Source: Branchiostoma lanceolatum (Eukaryota; Chordata; Leptocardii; Amphioxiformes; Branchiostomatidae). From it: 64,000 nucleotides of DNA. The DNA lies in NCBI RefSeq assembly GCF_035083965.1, contig NC_089730.1:16785242-16849241 (forward strand). The letters run 5' to 3'. Made by a program: the position numbers and the translations under genes. Position 1 is the first letter of the stretch, and each line of letters begins with the position of its first letter. Below are positions 36,701 to 46,924 of the stretch, piece by piece. Under the pieces are notes generated by a model. The model saw only the letters and a list, made by a program, of their open reading frames with translations, had not been told where the DNA came from and did not search any database.

Positions 36701-38253
36701 CTACAGACCCAAGGCAAGACTGACTGCTTTACAGAAGAGAACATTGTGTGGATAATTCAAGATATGTTTATAGCAGGAATGGAGACCACAGCAACCACCC
36801 TACGATGGGGTCTTCTCTACATGGTTCTGTGTCCAGAGGATCAACAGAAGGTACAGAAATTTCTCTAATGCCACATATATCAGTGTAAGCTACCTAATAG
36901 ATCCGAGTGTGCATGCGCAAGTGATGCATTTTGGTCTGGGCCATGGGTCAAGGCTCAAAATCCTTTGGGTAAGACACGTTTTTGAAACATTCTGCTACCT
37001 TACATTGTTGCATTATTTTCAGTGTCGTTTTTTTTTAAATTTCACAACTGCGAATTGTTTACTAGCCGAGTGATATTGAACTTTCAGCTAGCCCACAATG
37101 CATCACGCACATACTGCAGAAACAAAACCGCTTTCATTAAACATACATATCGTATTCTTATGGAAGTCTTAAAGCTGCAACAATCGTCGTAGATTTACTT
37201 GTATATAAGACAGAAGCTTGTGGCATATCTGACAGGTACAAGCTGAGCTGGACAGTGTCCTTGGAACAGACCACGACGTGCCCACCCTGGCCCACAGGTC
37301 CCAGTTCCCGTATACCGAGGCTACTATCAGGGAGATCCAGCGCATCAGGGCCATCGCTCCCCTTGGTGGGCCTCATGCTGCCGTCGAGGACACGACTTTC
37401 CGAGGCTACGACATCCCAGCGGGAGCGCAGGTGAGTCGATTATTTATAAAGATCCTTTACGTTCCGTGGCTATCTTCATTAAACTTTCAGCTAGACCACA
37501 ATGCATCGCAAGTACATGCGCACTTGAAACTGCGAGATCATTCATAGGTCGTTGACAAGTGAAGTGTCTGAAGGAAAAAAAGTCTTTATTGCATTGATTA
37601 GAAAATCACAGACAAATCAGCTCTTTGGAATGGAACAAAATCGCAGAATGACATTTCGAGTGTCATGCTGCACAGAACACGCTATTACGGTGCAGATACT
37701 GGCAGTTGCAATTTTTTTGCTGTCTTTTTTGTTGTTGTTCAGATCCTTCCCAACCTGTGGTCAGCTAATATGGACCCGGAATTCTGGCCGGACCCAGAGA
37801 AGTTTGACCCCCGTCGGTTCCTGGACTCTGACAGAAAGGTGGTCAGCAGGCCGGATTCCTTCTTGCCTTTTTCTACAGGTGAGTTTTTAATTAAAATCAA
37901 ATTTCCAACCTAAACACCATTTTCCCCCCTAAAATATGAGAGCCCTTTTGTCAAAATAAACGGTCGCTGTTTCAATTTCATTGATAATCTTCTTCCATCC
38001 TTGTTCCATTCGACATGATGTTGATGATGAAAATTCTTTTGTCACCTTTTAATTTTTTTCTCCCAATTTTACAGGCCGCCGTGTCTGCCTCGGCGAGCAG
38101 CTGGCTAAGATGGAGCTCTTTCTGATCTTCTCTTCCCTGATGAAGCAGTTCACCTTCAAGTTGCCAGAGGGCGCCGCTGCACCTTCGACAGATGGCACCA
38201 TGGGATTAACCTTGGTCCCACCAACAGTGAATATGTGCATGTCTCAGCGCTAG
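30751..38253 (+). CDS. CYP-C, CYP2U-like cytochrome P450
   Basis: Seven exons: 30751-31120, 32189-32331, 36048-36261, 36567-36850, 37236-37430, 37743-37878 and 38075-38253. The product is 506 aa. The start MSALLSAAHSLFSSHLTVQT matches CYP-D and CYP-F; an in-frame ATG 27 codons upstream (30670) is also conserved in context and cannot be excluded. The anchor is at about residues 17-35, followed by NLPPSPSGSWPVVGH. The I-helix AGMETT is at 312-317, ExxR (EIQR) at 370-373 and heme Cys452. Intron 2 is 3.7 kb because nested repeats, a hAT-like MITE and a LINE fragment sit in it. It is closest to CYP-B in exons 3-6. APLGGPHAA replaces APLSxPHAA, which lies in a substrate-recognition region of CYP2 enzymes, so specificity may differ (inference). 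Confidence 0.92.
31343..31706. mobile_element. TIR element in CYP-C intron 1 (GTCACAC family)
   Basis: It starts GTCACACTGTTAACGACC and ends with GGTCATCGACTCTGTGTCAC. It is homologous to 23672-24069 at the same place in CYP-B, so the insertion predates the B/C split. It is absent from intron 1 of D, E and F. Confidence 0.65.
32345..34282. repeat. Dispersed repeat rich in ATTTGCAT, CYP-C intron 2
   Basis: The start TTATCTTCACCGAGAAGATT and the following 450 bases recur at 63083-63350, and the first bases recur at 41750. Further in are modules with ATTATGCAAAT facing ATTTGCATAAT, for example 33085-33112 and 34030-34065. Similar modules fill 60540-61080. A hAT-like MITE (33355-33753) is nested in it. 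It is non-coding. Confidence 0.6.
33355..33753. mobile_element. hAT-like MITE
   Basis: The ends are CAGGGCTCGAAATAC and ATTTCGAGCCCTG. Just inside are GTGCACC-rich subterminal repeats on both sides. CAGGGCTCGAAAT-type ends are typical of hAT MITEs. A clean eight-base target duplication is not visible, although ATAGG occurs on both sides. Confidence 0.65.
34283..35310 (-). mobile_element. 5'-truncated LINE fragment with RT C-terminal coding region
   Basis: An open frame of 227 codons (34535-35218, extendable to about 35300) contains CFKYLGVWFDPSLTWNIHI, VLPKIEYCDTVWANC, LQNRAARLVLG and FAWNELPATVR. These are characteristic of the thumb and C-terminal part of CR1/jockey-group reverse transcriptases. 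The polymerase core and endonuclease are missing. The 3' UTR runs to about 34283 and ends in ATTT-type units. It is inserted antisense in CYP-C intron 2. The frame is unbroken, so the insertion is fairly young. Confidence 0.85.
35707..35845. repeat. 21-bp minisatellite, about seven units, CYP-C intron 2
   Basis: Units of the type GATGTTTACTTATGAACTTTT are repeated with small changes and one shortened unit. It corresponds to the three-unit array in CYP-B intron 2. Confidence 0.85.
36285..36455. mobile_element. Partly deleted inverted-repeat element, CYP-C intron 3
   Basis: The left end CGTTACGCCATGTTGGTG is retained, most of the left arm is lost, and the right arm (GCTTGAGCTAGCATCACTG, then GGACACCATTATGGC) remains. 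It is homologous to 25635-25820 and 16521-16733. Confidence 0.5.
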
Positions 38254-39435
38254 GATTGCATATCTCAGCAATTTTTCTGATGAAAAGGAATGGTGACAAT
38301 AATTGGCAATACTGACGTTAACACGTATTTTTAAAAAAAAGTATATAAGCCTGCTTATATGTCATGAAAGTTGATATAACGTCAACATTAACTTTCCCAT
38401 TTGAGCACTGTAGAATAGAAACGTACCATTGTTTTTTTCTTGCTGATCATGTTGTGCCTAATTGTAACATTCATGTAAGATATTGCAGATATTAACATGT
38501 TACATGTTAAATGTACGATCACATTCAAACTAGTTGAACTAAATTTATTATGTGCTCACATGTTACGGTAGAAAATGACATGGTACATGTAAAGCTACAA
38601 CGCTTGCTACTTTACAAATTTGCAAGAACAAATAGCATTAGGATATATATATATCCATACGTGAGACCTTCACGGCCATAAGATTAAATATCCAAGCTGC
38701 CTAATGTTAAACAGTAGCAGTAGCATTAAGAGACGACACGAGTTTTTGTGATGGCAAACAATTTATGGTAAGAAGTTTTTTTCAGCGAGGGATTATGCTA
38801 CTGAATTTGTATACACATATATCATATGCGACTTGTATATTATTCCATACGATATTCTAACATGCTTTTGTGGCAAATTGACGAAATGTAATTAAAAGTA
38901 TATTCTAAGGATATGAATGTATCAAGAATGTGTGGTAGGGGTATTAGTAGCAGATCATGATATTATCATATTACAGCTGACCATACTAGCTGACGACCAC
39001 CAGAGGTGGAAATCTTTTGTGGCAGACATACTTCTGCCTACAGCTGTTCTGCTGAGGGACTGATGGATTATGCATATGTATGTTTATATATACGACTGAT
39101 GTATATGTACTTGTGTATGGCATTCTAACGCTTCTATAGATTGTATAGAGCGAAATGAGTTTATATCAAAGGATATAGCAACAAGTATGAAATGGTAAGG
39201 CAGCTGGAATTCCAACGTTAACGTGGTTCGCGACATTTTTGCTGCAGATTTGCGATGGCCAAATCAAATGTGTTAGAGGCGATTCGACAAAATTGTTGTA
39301 CTATACTATAACGGCGACATTTTCAAGAGTAACCCTGTCACTAGCGCGCACTGCAGCTCGCATGTTTGACCACCGAGCGAAGTTGCTTTTTAAACATTTC
39401 ATCGAATCTCCGTCGCCACCAATCATAGGCTGTAG

Positions 39436-39660
39436 GCCTCGGAAGGAGAGTTTGATAGGCCCGAAGAGTTTGATGTCTTTGATAGGCCCGAAAGCCGCCC
39501 TCGCCCGAAGCGCGGATCCCGAACTTACCCGAAAGCCGCCCTCGCCCGAATTCCGCCGGAAGCGCGCGCGCCCCCGAAGCGCGCCCGAAGGGCGCGCCCC
39601 GTGGCGCCGCAGGCGCCAAGAGCGAATTCCGAGCGGAGCGAGGAATGAGCGAAGTTAGCT
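39436..39660. other. GC- and CpG-rich block with repeated GCCCGAA motif
   Basis: CCCGAA recurs many times (GGCCCGAAG, CGCCCGAAG, ACCCGAAAG), followed by GAAGGGCGCGCCCC and GGCGCCGCAGGCGCC palindromes. Both strands are open over it, which is expected of CpG-rich low-complexity DNA. Composition is sharply different from the AT-rich surroundings. It could be a CpG-island promoter or a repeat, and I cannot tell which. Confidence 0.5.
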
Positions 39661-40187
39661 CCTCCGAGCGGCTGTCTCACATTGGACGACGGGGGGGCGT
39701 CGGGAGTATTTGCATAACTATGGGGTAGGATGTCTTACGCAACTGCTCAGCGGGGAAGACAAACTCGCTATTGTTTTGAGTCCGCGGAGCTGAGGCCTAC
39801 TGCCCATGCACCAATCAGGGAAGTCGTAGAAACTCAGTTTACGAAGACAGAGTTCCAGCAGAGAGGAAGTCCCCACACTCACTGTTTGTCACAGTGCCAA
39901 TGATTTATTAGGATATGGATATTTGCACACACCTACGGATCATGCATAATGTGCAACCTTGGTCTAATGAAAGTTTTTAACAAAGGGAGTGACTTTAAGA
40001 TGTTTAATTTATCTTGGTACACCTACGGACGTACAGCATACATCTGCTCTTGTCGATATTTGGGAACGTAAACAGTCCAATGCATTTTACCCTCTGCAGA
40101 TCTGGCGATATGTGGCATGGCAGAAAATTCACAGATTTCGGCACTGTACTGGTGGTCACGCTTATGATCTGTACGTGTAAAGCCGAC

Positions 40188-40436
40188 GTCACACAACAGG
40201 GAAAAAGTTCGCCTCAAAAAGATCCTCAGCTCTAAAACTGAACAGACAATTTTCTGCAGGAATTCGATGTTCTCTCGATCACACAGAGATTTTTAGAGAT
40301 CGGCCGATGTTCGCAGGTATACCCGGGCCCCATCCAATGCAACAGCCTGAGGGTAAATTTTCAGTCGAAATGAATAAAGATTTGCTCGACTTTCTGGCAA
40401 TCAACAAACTCGGCCGAAGGTCGTTGGCAGTGTGAC
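40188..40436. mobile_element. GTCACAC-family element upstream of CYP-D
   Basis: It starts GTCACACAACAGG and ends GGCAGTGTGAC. Internal GATCGGCCGATGTTCGCAGG and GGTAAATTTTCAGTCG match the CYP-B and CYP-C intron copies. A related copy lies upstream of CYP-F (about 54610-54870), and a more degraded one upstream of CYP-C (about 28700-28905). Confidence 0.6.
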
Positions 40437-40687
40437 GCCAGCTTGAAGGGGAGGTAAAGACGACGTTTAAAGATAGGTAATTATGGTAACTGCGCATACG
40501 TAACAGTAAGACGAGTCGCAAAGTGCTTACCCCTGCCCTGGGACGGATAAGCCTGTCAGACGGTAGCTTGCTCAATGAACCTTGACCTTTCACATTTGCA
40601 TTGAACGATCGGGGTAATTATGTCTCCACGTCACTCTCTTTAGACTTCCTGAATAGACTCCGAAAACAAACAGTTGTAGTCCTCGCG

Positions 40688-43600
40688 ATGTCGGCCGTTT
40701 GGAGTATAGTATATTCTCTTTTATCGTCTCACCTCACCGTCCAGACCATCGCGGTGTTTTTCGCCGTTCTCCTTACCCTACTCGTCTTCTTCAAACGACG
40801 TAACAACCTCCCACCGTCACCGAGTGGGAGCTGGCCTGTAGTCGGCCACCTGTTGTCCCTTGGCCGAGCGCCCCACCTGAAGCTTACGGAGTGGAGGCAG
40901 AAGTATGGCGACGTGTACACTGTTAGAATGGGGATGGAAGACGTGGTGGTTCTCAACGGCTATCGGGCCATCAAAGAGGCGCTGGTGGACTACAAGGATG
41001 CCTTCTCCGGCAGGCCCAACGTTTATACCTTTGATCTCTTAACTGGCTTTGGAAAAGGTATGTATGTTTGGTTGCTGTATTGCGTCAGCATGATTTCAAA
41101 ATCTGTATTGAGAACAGGTAGATTCCCCTAGGGAGAACACACCAGTTTTGTTCAATCTGCGCTTGATCAGACGGCTAGGTTTGATGTACTCACTCTGGAA
41201 AGGACCCCTACTCTTATCGATAAGTGTGTTGGGTTCGGATTTTAACGTGCTCGAAGTGTAGCACACCTAAGACACCGGACTTCCAGCTTTACGTGCTATT
41301 CAACAGGGCGTCCCTCACAAAAGCCACTAGCAGATACTTATTCTAGTATCAATGCCAAGGGCATGGTGTAATGTCCTTGGGTAAGCCATACTTCAATGAC
41401 CTGATTCAGTCGGTTTGGCGTCAGAAGCTAAGGATGACGGCTGAGACACAACGGTTTGACCTGATTCTGTTTCCATTGTTGCATGCTAGAGCATGCCAAC
41501 TAAACAAAGGACAGGTCAACAAGTATCCCCTTTGATTTTTTTCATACGGCTTCAATTTATAGATTTACCATGAATTTATAATTCTACACAGGCATCGCGT
41601 TCTCAAAATTCAATCAAGCCTACAAAGAAAGACGCAAGTTTGCCTTCAGTGCGCTGAGAAACATGGGAATGAGAATGGGGCCGGGCAGTATGGAAGAAAA
41701 CATCAGGGACGAGGCTCGTCAGCTCTGCCTTAAGGTATGTTAGTTGGTGTTGTCATTATCTTCGCCGAAAAGAATATGTTTTTGGATCGCAGGCCAGTGC
41801 GTCAACAGTGCCATTGTTTGACATATACATATCCAACGGCAATCAAGGCATGAGAGGATAAGATATACATACTGGATCCGGAGAATAATAATGACATGCA
41901 AATTAAATCCGCCCCCTGAAAATGTAGTTTCTTAGTATTTGTTTCTAATTTCATAGCTGTCCGAGCGAAGGGACACCAATCCACGTGACATCGCCGACAA
42001 CCTGACCGTGTCAGTCGCCAACATCATCTGCTCCATGGTCTTCGGCAAACGCTACGACTACGATGATGTCAAGTTTGTGGAACTGATCAACGATGTTGAC
42101 AATATGGTTGCTAACGTTGCGAGTAGCCAACCGATGGCCGTGTTTCCCTTTCTCCGATTCATACCAGGAGGTAAGTTACCGATATTTTGTTTCATGCAAA
42201 TGACTTACACATTTTACTATCGGTTTGTAAGAGTCGAAATATTTTGTACCAATTGTTGTGTTAAGTTCTAGTTTTGTTTAGGATAAAAATACAATAAGTA
42301 TTGGAAATTAAACCATTTGTACATACTAGATGCTTATGCTTTGCTATATCTGCCAATCTCATGTTTTGTTTATTTCGTAGTGAATGCATCGTGCAAGAGG
42401 CTTCTCGACTTCAATGAAAGGATCAATACTTTTCTGCGAGAGGAAATAAAGAGGCACAGCGAGACCGTGGACCGCGAGAATCCACGAGACTTCATCGACA
42501 CCATCCTCACCGAACTACAGATCCAAGAGAAGAGCGACTGTTTTTCAGAAGAGAATATTGTGTGGATAATTCAAGACCTGTTTGTTGCTGGAATGGAAAA
42601 AACAGCAACCACCTTACAATGGGGTCTTCTCTACATGGTTCTGTGTCCAGAGGAGCAACAGAAGGTACAGGAGATTTTCGAATTCAATGCCTATCGGTAT
42701 AAGTCATTTCACGTGATGCATTAAGGTATAGGTCAACGTTCAAGGTCCCTTGGTTTGTAAACAATTGTCTAGAAGCTTTTTCAACGGAGGTCTTGACCTT
42801 TGACCTAGACCACAATTCGCATATGCACACTTGGAACTGTGGGATAGCTTATTCAAAAAACCGCTTACACTAAAGGTGAGGCCACGCTGTATTCTTCTTA
42901 CACTGTTCACTCACTCACTCACTCACTCACTCACTCACTCACTCACTCACTCACTCACTCACTCACTCACTCCCATAGCTTAGTCAGCCGTAGGGGCAGC
43001 AAAGCGTTCAGCAAAGGTTCTCCACTGCTGGCGATCTTCTGCCAGTCTGGACATCTGGTTGCCGGCTGTATGGCTTGTCCACCGTTTCAAATCTGTGATC
43101 CATGACCGACGGGGACGTCCCCGCGGTCGTGCGCCTTCCGCTTTTCCCTGAAGAATTGTGTGTGTATATATGAAGCAATAAGCGCTGTAGATTGATATTG
43201 AGATCGAATCTTTATGGAATCTGTGCCAGGTTCAAGCAGAGCTGGACAGTGTCCTTGGAACAGACCACGACGTGCCCACCCTGGCCCACAGGTCCCAGCT
43301 CCCGTATACCGAGGCAACTATCATGGAGATCATGCGCATCAGGGCCATCGCTCCCCTTAGTGTGCCTCACGCGACTACCGAGGATACGACTTTCCGAGGC
43401 TACACTATCCCAGCAAAAACGCAGGTAGCTTAACAGTACATGAAAAGGACATATTTAATACAATATCACAATATGAAATGGTTAAAGTTATCTAGACTAA
43501 CCATCAGATCAGTGTGCTTGAGCTTGTACTTATGCATATAATCGTCTCTATTGTATGTCCACAAATCAATTCGATTCTCTCTAGATCCAAGAATTATATA

Positions 43601-44845
43601 CCAGCGTCTTAGCATGAAAGTTCATCTGTGTTGGTAGAATTCATCGATGACAAGACTAAACTTTTCCTCCAACACTGTAAGAGAAATTGGGACTTACCCC
43701 AAATTTTCGGTTGACTCCATCAACCCTGTTCACGGAATGACCCGGCTACTGCAAGAGGAGTAAGGTAGGCAATCTACATCATAGCCCACAGACCTACCTT
43801 GAACAGAGACGGGGGGAGACCATACTAGCTAGTATGGTTATCTGGCGCGTATGACCCGCTGCTGCGATCACGTGTCGCTGACGTCACGTTGCAGTAGCCG
43901 GGTCATTCCGTGAACAGGGTTGATGGAGTCAACCGAAAATTTGGGGTAAGTCCCAATTTCTCTTACAGTGTTGGACGGAAAGTTTAGTCTTGTTAATGAT
44001 ACCAGCATCTTGTTTAGTTTGATTTCTTTTCATTGTGAAGGTTTTTAGCAACATATGGTCAGCTCAGATGGACCCGGAATTTTGGCCGGACCCAGACAAG
44101 TTTGACCCCCGTCGGTTCCTGGACTGTGACGGAAGAGTGGTCAGCAGGCCGGAATCCTTCTTGCCCTTTTCTACCGGTGAGTTTTAACCAGAGGTGTACA
44201 AACGGGTTGAGACAACACACAGGGCATATGGGTCTTATGGAATGCTCGATAACTGGTAGATGGTTTAGTTTTGCTCCTTTTTCTAATTCATTCACATTAC
44301 AAAAGGTACAGTCCCGTCATAGTGAGACACATCGTCTCAGGTTTTATCGCTGGACAGCTGTCAGCCAATCAGAGACTCCCACTCCTGTTGTCGGGAGAAC
44401 GTTATCACCAATCATGTTGGCTTTTGACTGTAAGTGGCAACGCGATTGGCTGGTAACTTGCCCGCCAACACCCTTGTGACGGGGAGTTTCTGATTGGCTG
44501 ACGGCTGAGAGGATATTGAAACAACGCCGTTTCCATGTGTTTGGGTATAAACACGGTTGCTCAAAGTTCCATTTATATTTGGTCATGGAAAGCTCGTCAC
44601 GGGGGCTTCAAAATACAATATTTAATGCCATGATTTGTTACCATACACGTGCTTTCAACAATACAGGCCGTCGTGTCTGCCTCGGTGAGCAGCTGGCTAA
44701 GATGGAGCTCTTTTTGCTCTTCTCTTCCTTGATGAAGCAGTTCACCTTCAAGTTGCCAGAGGGCGCCGCTGCACCTTCGACCGATGGCACTATGGGAGTA
44801 GCTTTGAAACCACCAACAGTAAAGCTATGCATCTACCGGCGTTAG
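40688..44845 (+). CDS. CYP-D, CYP2U-like cytochrome P450 with Lys in the I-helix
   Basis: Seven exons: 40688-41057, 41592-41734, 41957-42170, 42381-42664, 43230-43424, 44041-44176 and 44667-44845. The product is 506 aa and all phases agree with the paralogues. The start is MSAVWSIVYSLLSSHLTVQT. The anchor is at about residues 17-35, the hinge NLPPSPSGSWPVVGH, ExxR (EIMR) at 370-373 and heme Cys452 in FSTGRRVCLG. The I-helix reads AGMEKTATT at 312-320. Lys316 (AAA) replaces the threonine (ACA) that in CYP2 enzymes helps deliver protons to bound oxygen. Exon 2 begins GIAF where the others have DIxx. The rest is intact, so the protein should fold and bind heme, but normal oxygen activation is doubtful. 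Intron 4 has a LINE fragment and intron 5 a long-TIR MITE, both shared with CYP-E and CYP-F. Confidence 0.92.
42899..43150 (-). mobile_element. LINE 3' fragment with GTGA microsatellite tail, CYP-D intron 4
   Basis: On the minus strand, bases about 43150-42980 encode GRPRRSWITDLKRWTSH and then RLAEDRQQWRTFAERF, ending PTAD and TAA at 42982-42980. This is the C-terminus of a non-LTR reverse-transcriptase ORF (RGRPR..W then LA.DR..W pattern, RTE-like). Only about eight bases separate the stop codon from a (GTGA)n tract (42899-42973). That is the short-tandem 3' tail of the element. The insertion is 5'-truncated and antisense to CYP-D. Confidence 0.8.
43650..43993. mobile_element. Long-TIR MITE in CYP-D intron 5
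   Basis: Arms of about 100 bases run from ACAAGACTAAAC and CAACACTGTAAGAGAAATTG at the left to the complementary CAATTTCTCTTACAGTGTTG and GTTTAGTCTTGT at the right. The centre contains CACGTG and TGACGTCA. Orthologous copies are at 51665-52010 (CYP-E) and 59040-59385 (CYP-F). It is non-coding. Confidence 0.85.
44355..44507. mobile_element. CCAAT-rich inverted-repeat element, CYP-D intron 6
   Basis: The ends CAGCTGTCAGCCAATCAGAG and TCTGATTGGCTGACGGCTG are inverted copies, followed inward by ACTCCC and GGGAGT. Copies are at 52358-52529 (E) and 59735-59900 (F). Related AATTGGCTGACTGCTG sequences lie in intron 2 of CYP-B (about 25070) and CYP-C (about 35950). Confidence 0.65.
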
Positions 44846-46924
44846 GATAGTCGTTTGGTTATTTGTCTCTACAGGTACTAATCATTATATTTTCATTAAT
44901 TCATTCATGTCCATCATTGCTGCTGACATGCATTAAGCTAATAGTATGATTAGTAAATCTGGGGGGTGGCAAGTTGAGGTTATGCTGTTACACTGACCAC
45001 ACAGGTACTTAATTACAGGTACACTGCAGGGATTTCCGCAAGCCAGATGGCTATTGTGTATCTAGTTTTACGTATTTATGTTTGTTTGTCCTTTGGTGTT
45101 TGTGTTAAGCTTATAACTCTTTTAAAATGTATTATGTTTGTTTTTATATATCCCAAATAAAGAATGATGATGATGATAAATGACAATAAATAATAATAAC
45201 TCCATATATCATTGCTGCCGAAATGTATTGTCAGCAGTTTTCATTAAGAAACATGAAATTCAAAATTGTTACACGTATAAATCTTATCTCTAATATCCAG
45301 ATCTTAGAATGTATAAGCTTAGCATATATAGGAGATATACACAGCTAATGTTAGATGGTGGCGGGAAAGAGATTATAGTAGATACATTTTAGACAGAGCT
45401 AAGGTCTGCTTTTTTGTATGAAAGGGCTAGGGGGCACATCAATCCCCATTTTTACTCAGGTTTGCGTGTTATGTGGGTAATAGCAAAGCTATATCAAGAT
45501 CGTCCGCAGTTCGGGCGCCATCTTGTTCTCCAATCCTAAATAATGACAGCATTCAGTTTTATAACTAGACTCGTCCAAACCAATCAGACTATTTGTTTGT
45601 TTCAATATGAAAATTTTTCTTACGTCACACACTCGCCCACATTTCCGCCGAAATTATTGCGTCACTTCTCTTCCACTTCACCCTGAAATTAATCCCAGAC
45701 TGCAATCTTAGATACTTATCCGCCAAATTGCTGCATAAAGGTCACTCTGACATGTTAACTTCAAGATAAATACTGCAAATAATTAAAGATATAAAGACAT
45801 AGCATCCTGAAATGAATAGTACTCAATTTCAACATATTTTAACCTGTCTGCATTTGCAAGTAACTATTTAATCTTAGTTTCCATTCAAAATGGAATTATT
45901 TAGTTGGACCGTTAGATTGGTACAATTCAGTGCTGTTTTTTTTCCGAATGATTATTACGAGACGATTGATGAATAAAATAAACATAATGCAAAATGTCTT
46001 GTCTAGTTGTCGATGCTCCTGATTCAAATCACCCTGGGTGCCAGGATGTTCTCTTAAGCGATTTCAGTTTTTGGACCTTTGCACCCAAAATCATGTTTCC
46101 TCCCTTGAATACTTTCATCAGGTTGGAAATTATTGTTCATAACCAAATTTGGTCACAACAGCCGATGTTTCGGCGCCCGTCTGTTATATACCTTCCTCAA
46201 TGCAATACTGGTAAGTACTACTTCGCGGAGTTTCAGGCAAAAAATACGCTCGACTCTTCGTGAGTTTTGAAAGTTAAACCTTCTTGGCCAGCAACACCAT
46301 CCTCCCAGCGTGCCCGATATGCTCGCTTCATTACCTCCCATATGGGCCCTGCAATTTCCAGAACTCGCTTCTGGCGACGTTATTGACAGTTGCTCTTGAA
46401 TGATTAATGAGCTAGCCTTATTTGGCACAAACAACCGTTATTTTTGCTCTGAACCCAAATTAGCGATGTAAGACGTAACCTGATTGGTTAATAGCTTCCC
46501 AGCGTCCTTTGCGCTTTTGCTCGAGATGAGCTTTGGCAAACCCTCTGATTGGCTGAAGCTGTTTTGGTGGTGACGTCGCCAGAAGCTAGTTAACAGGCTG
46601 GAAATTGCAGGGCCGATGTGGGAGGTGATGAAGCAAGCATATCGGGCATGCTGGGAGGATGAGCAACACATGCGTTCGGCCGAGAGCCTATGGCAGTGTA
46701 ACCCTGTTTGTTCGCTATACGGCCATAAAAGGCGCGTATTTTACCTAAAAAAAGTTTGGTACAGCCTAATTGGTGACTGAGATGTATTAGGCTGAACCTG
46801 TTGGACAACCTGCTCGGGGAAGCCTGACCTTTGACATTTTTGTTAAACGACCTTGGGACATTACCTACCACGTCATCCCCAGATCCCGAAAACAAGTGGA
46901 AGGAACCTCTCGCAAGTCTTCGCG
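44846..46924. other. Spacer between CYP-D and CYP-E
   Basis: The first 150 bases match the CYP-E and CYP-F 3' flanks. A possible polyadenylation signal AATAAA is at 45156-45161, about 310 bases after the stop. About 45180-46280 is AT-rich with nothing recognised. A foldback element (46288-46671) precedes the CYP-E promoter, which differs from those of CYP-C, D and F. Confidence 0.45.
46288..46671. mobile_element. Foldback element with ~100-base arms upstream of CYP-E
   Basis: The left arm contains CATCCTCCCAGCGTGCCCGA and CCCTGCAATTTCCAG and ends TTCTGGCGACG. The right arm contains CGTCGCCAGAAGC and CTGGAAATTGCAGGG and ends CATGCTGGGAGGATG. A centre of about 180 bases separates them. Weaker matching (AAATACGC) may extend the arms outwards to about 46240 and 46745. 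It ends roughly 250 bases from the CYP-E ATG. Confidence 0.7.

Larger units (their letters stand above)
38254..40687. other. Spacer between CYP-C and CYP-D
   Basis: The first 400 bases are P450 3' flank shared with CYP-B. Then come AT-rich sequence, an unusual GC-rich block (39436-39660), a GTCACAC-family element (40188-40436) and the CYP-D promoter. The promoter keeps the unoccupied ATAA target seen interrupted upstream of CYP-C. No gene is supported. Confidence 0.5.

Noticed and set aside
39239-39658. Arg/Pro-rich 139-residue frame in the CYP-C to CYP-D spacer
   Set aside because: CpG-rich DNA keeps several frames open on both strands, and no domain or codon-position signal is seen.
42371-42664. 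CYP-D as a pseudogene because of the lysine substitution
   Set aside because: All seven exons, splice sites, the stop position and the heme and ExxR motifs are intact, so altered function is at least as likely.
45994-46434. Two overlapping frames upstream of CYP-E
   Set aside because: They overlap the foldback element and neighbouring repeat-like DNA, with no family resemblance.
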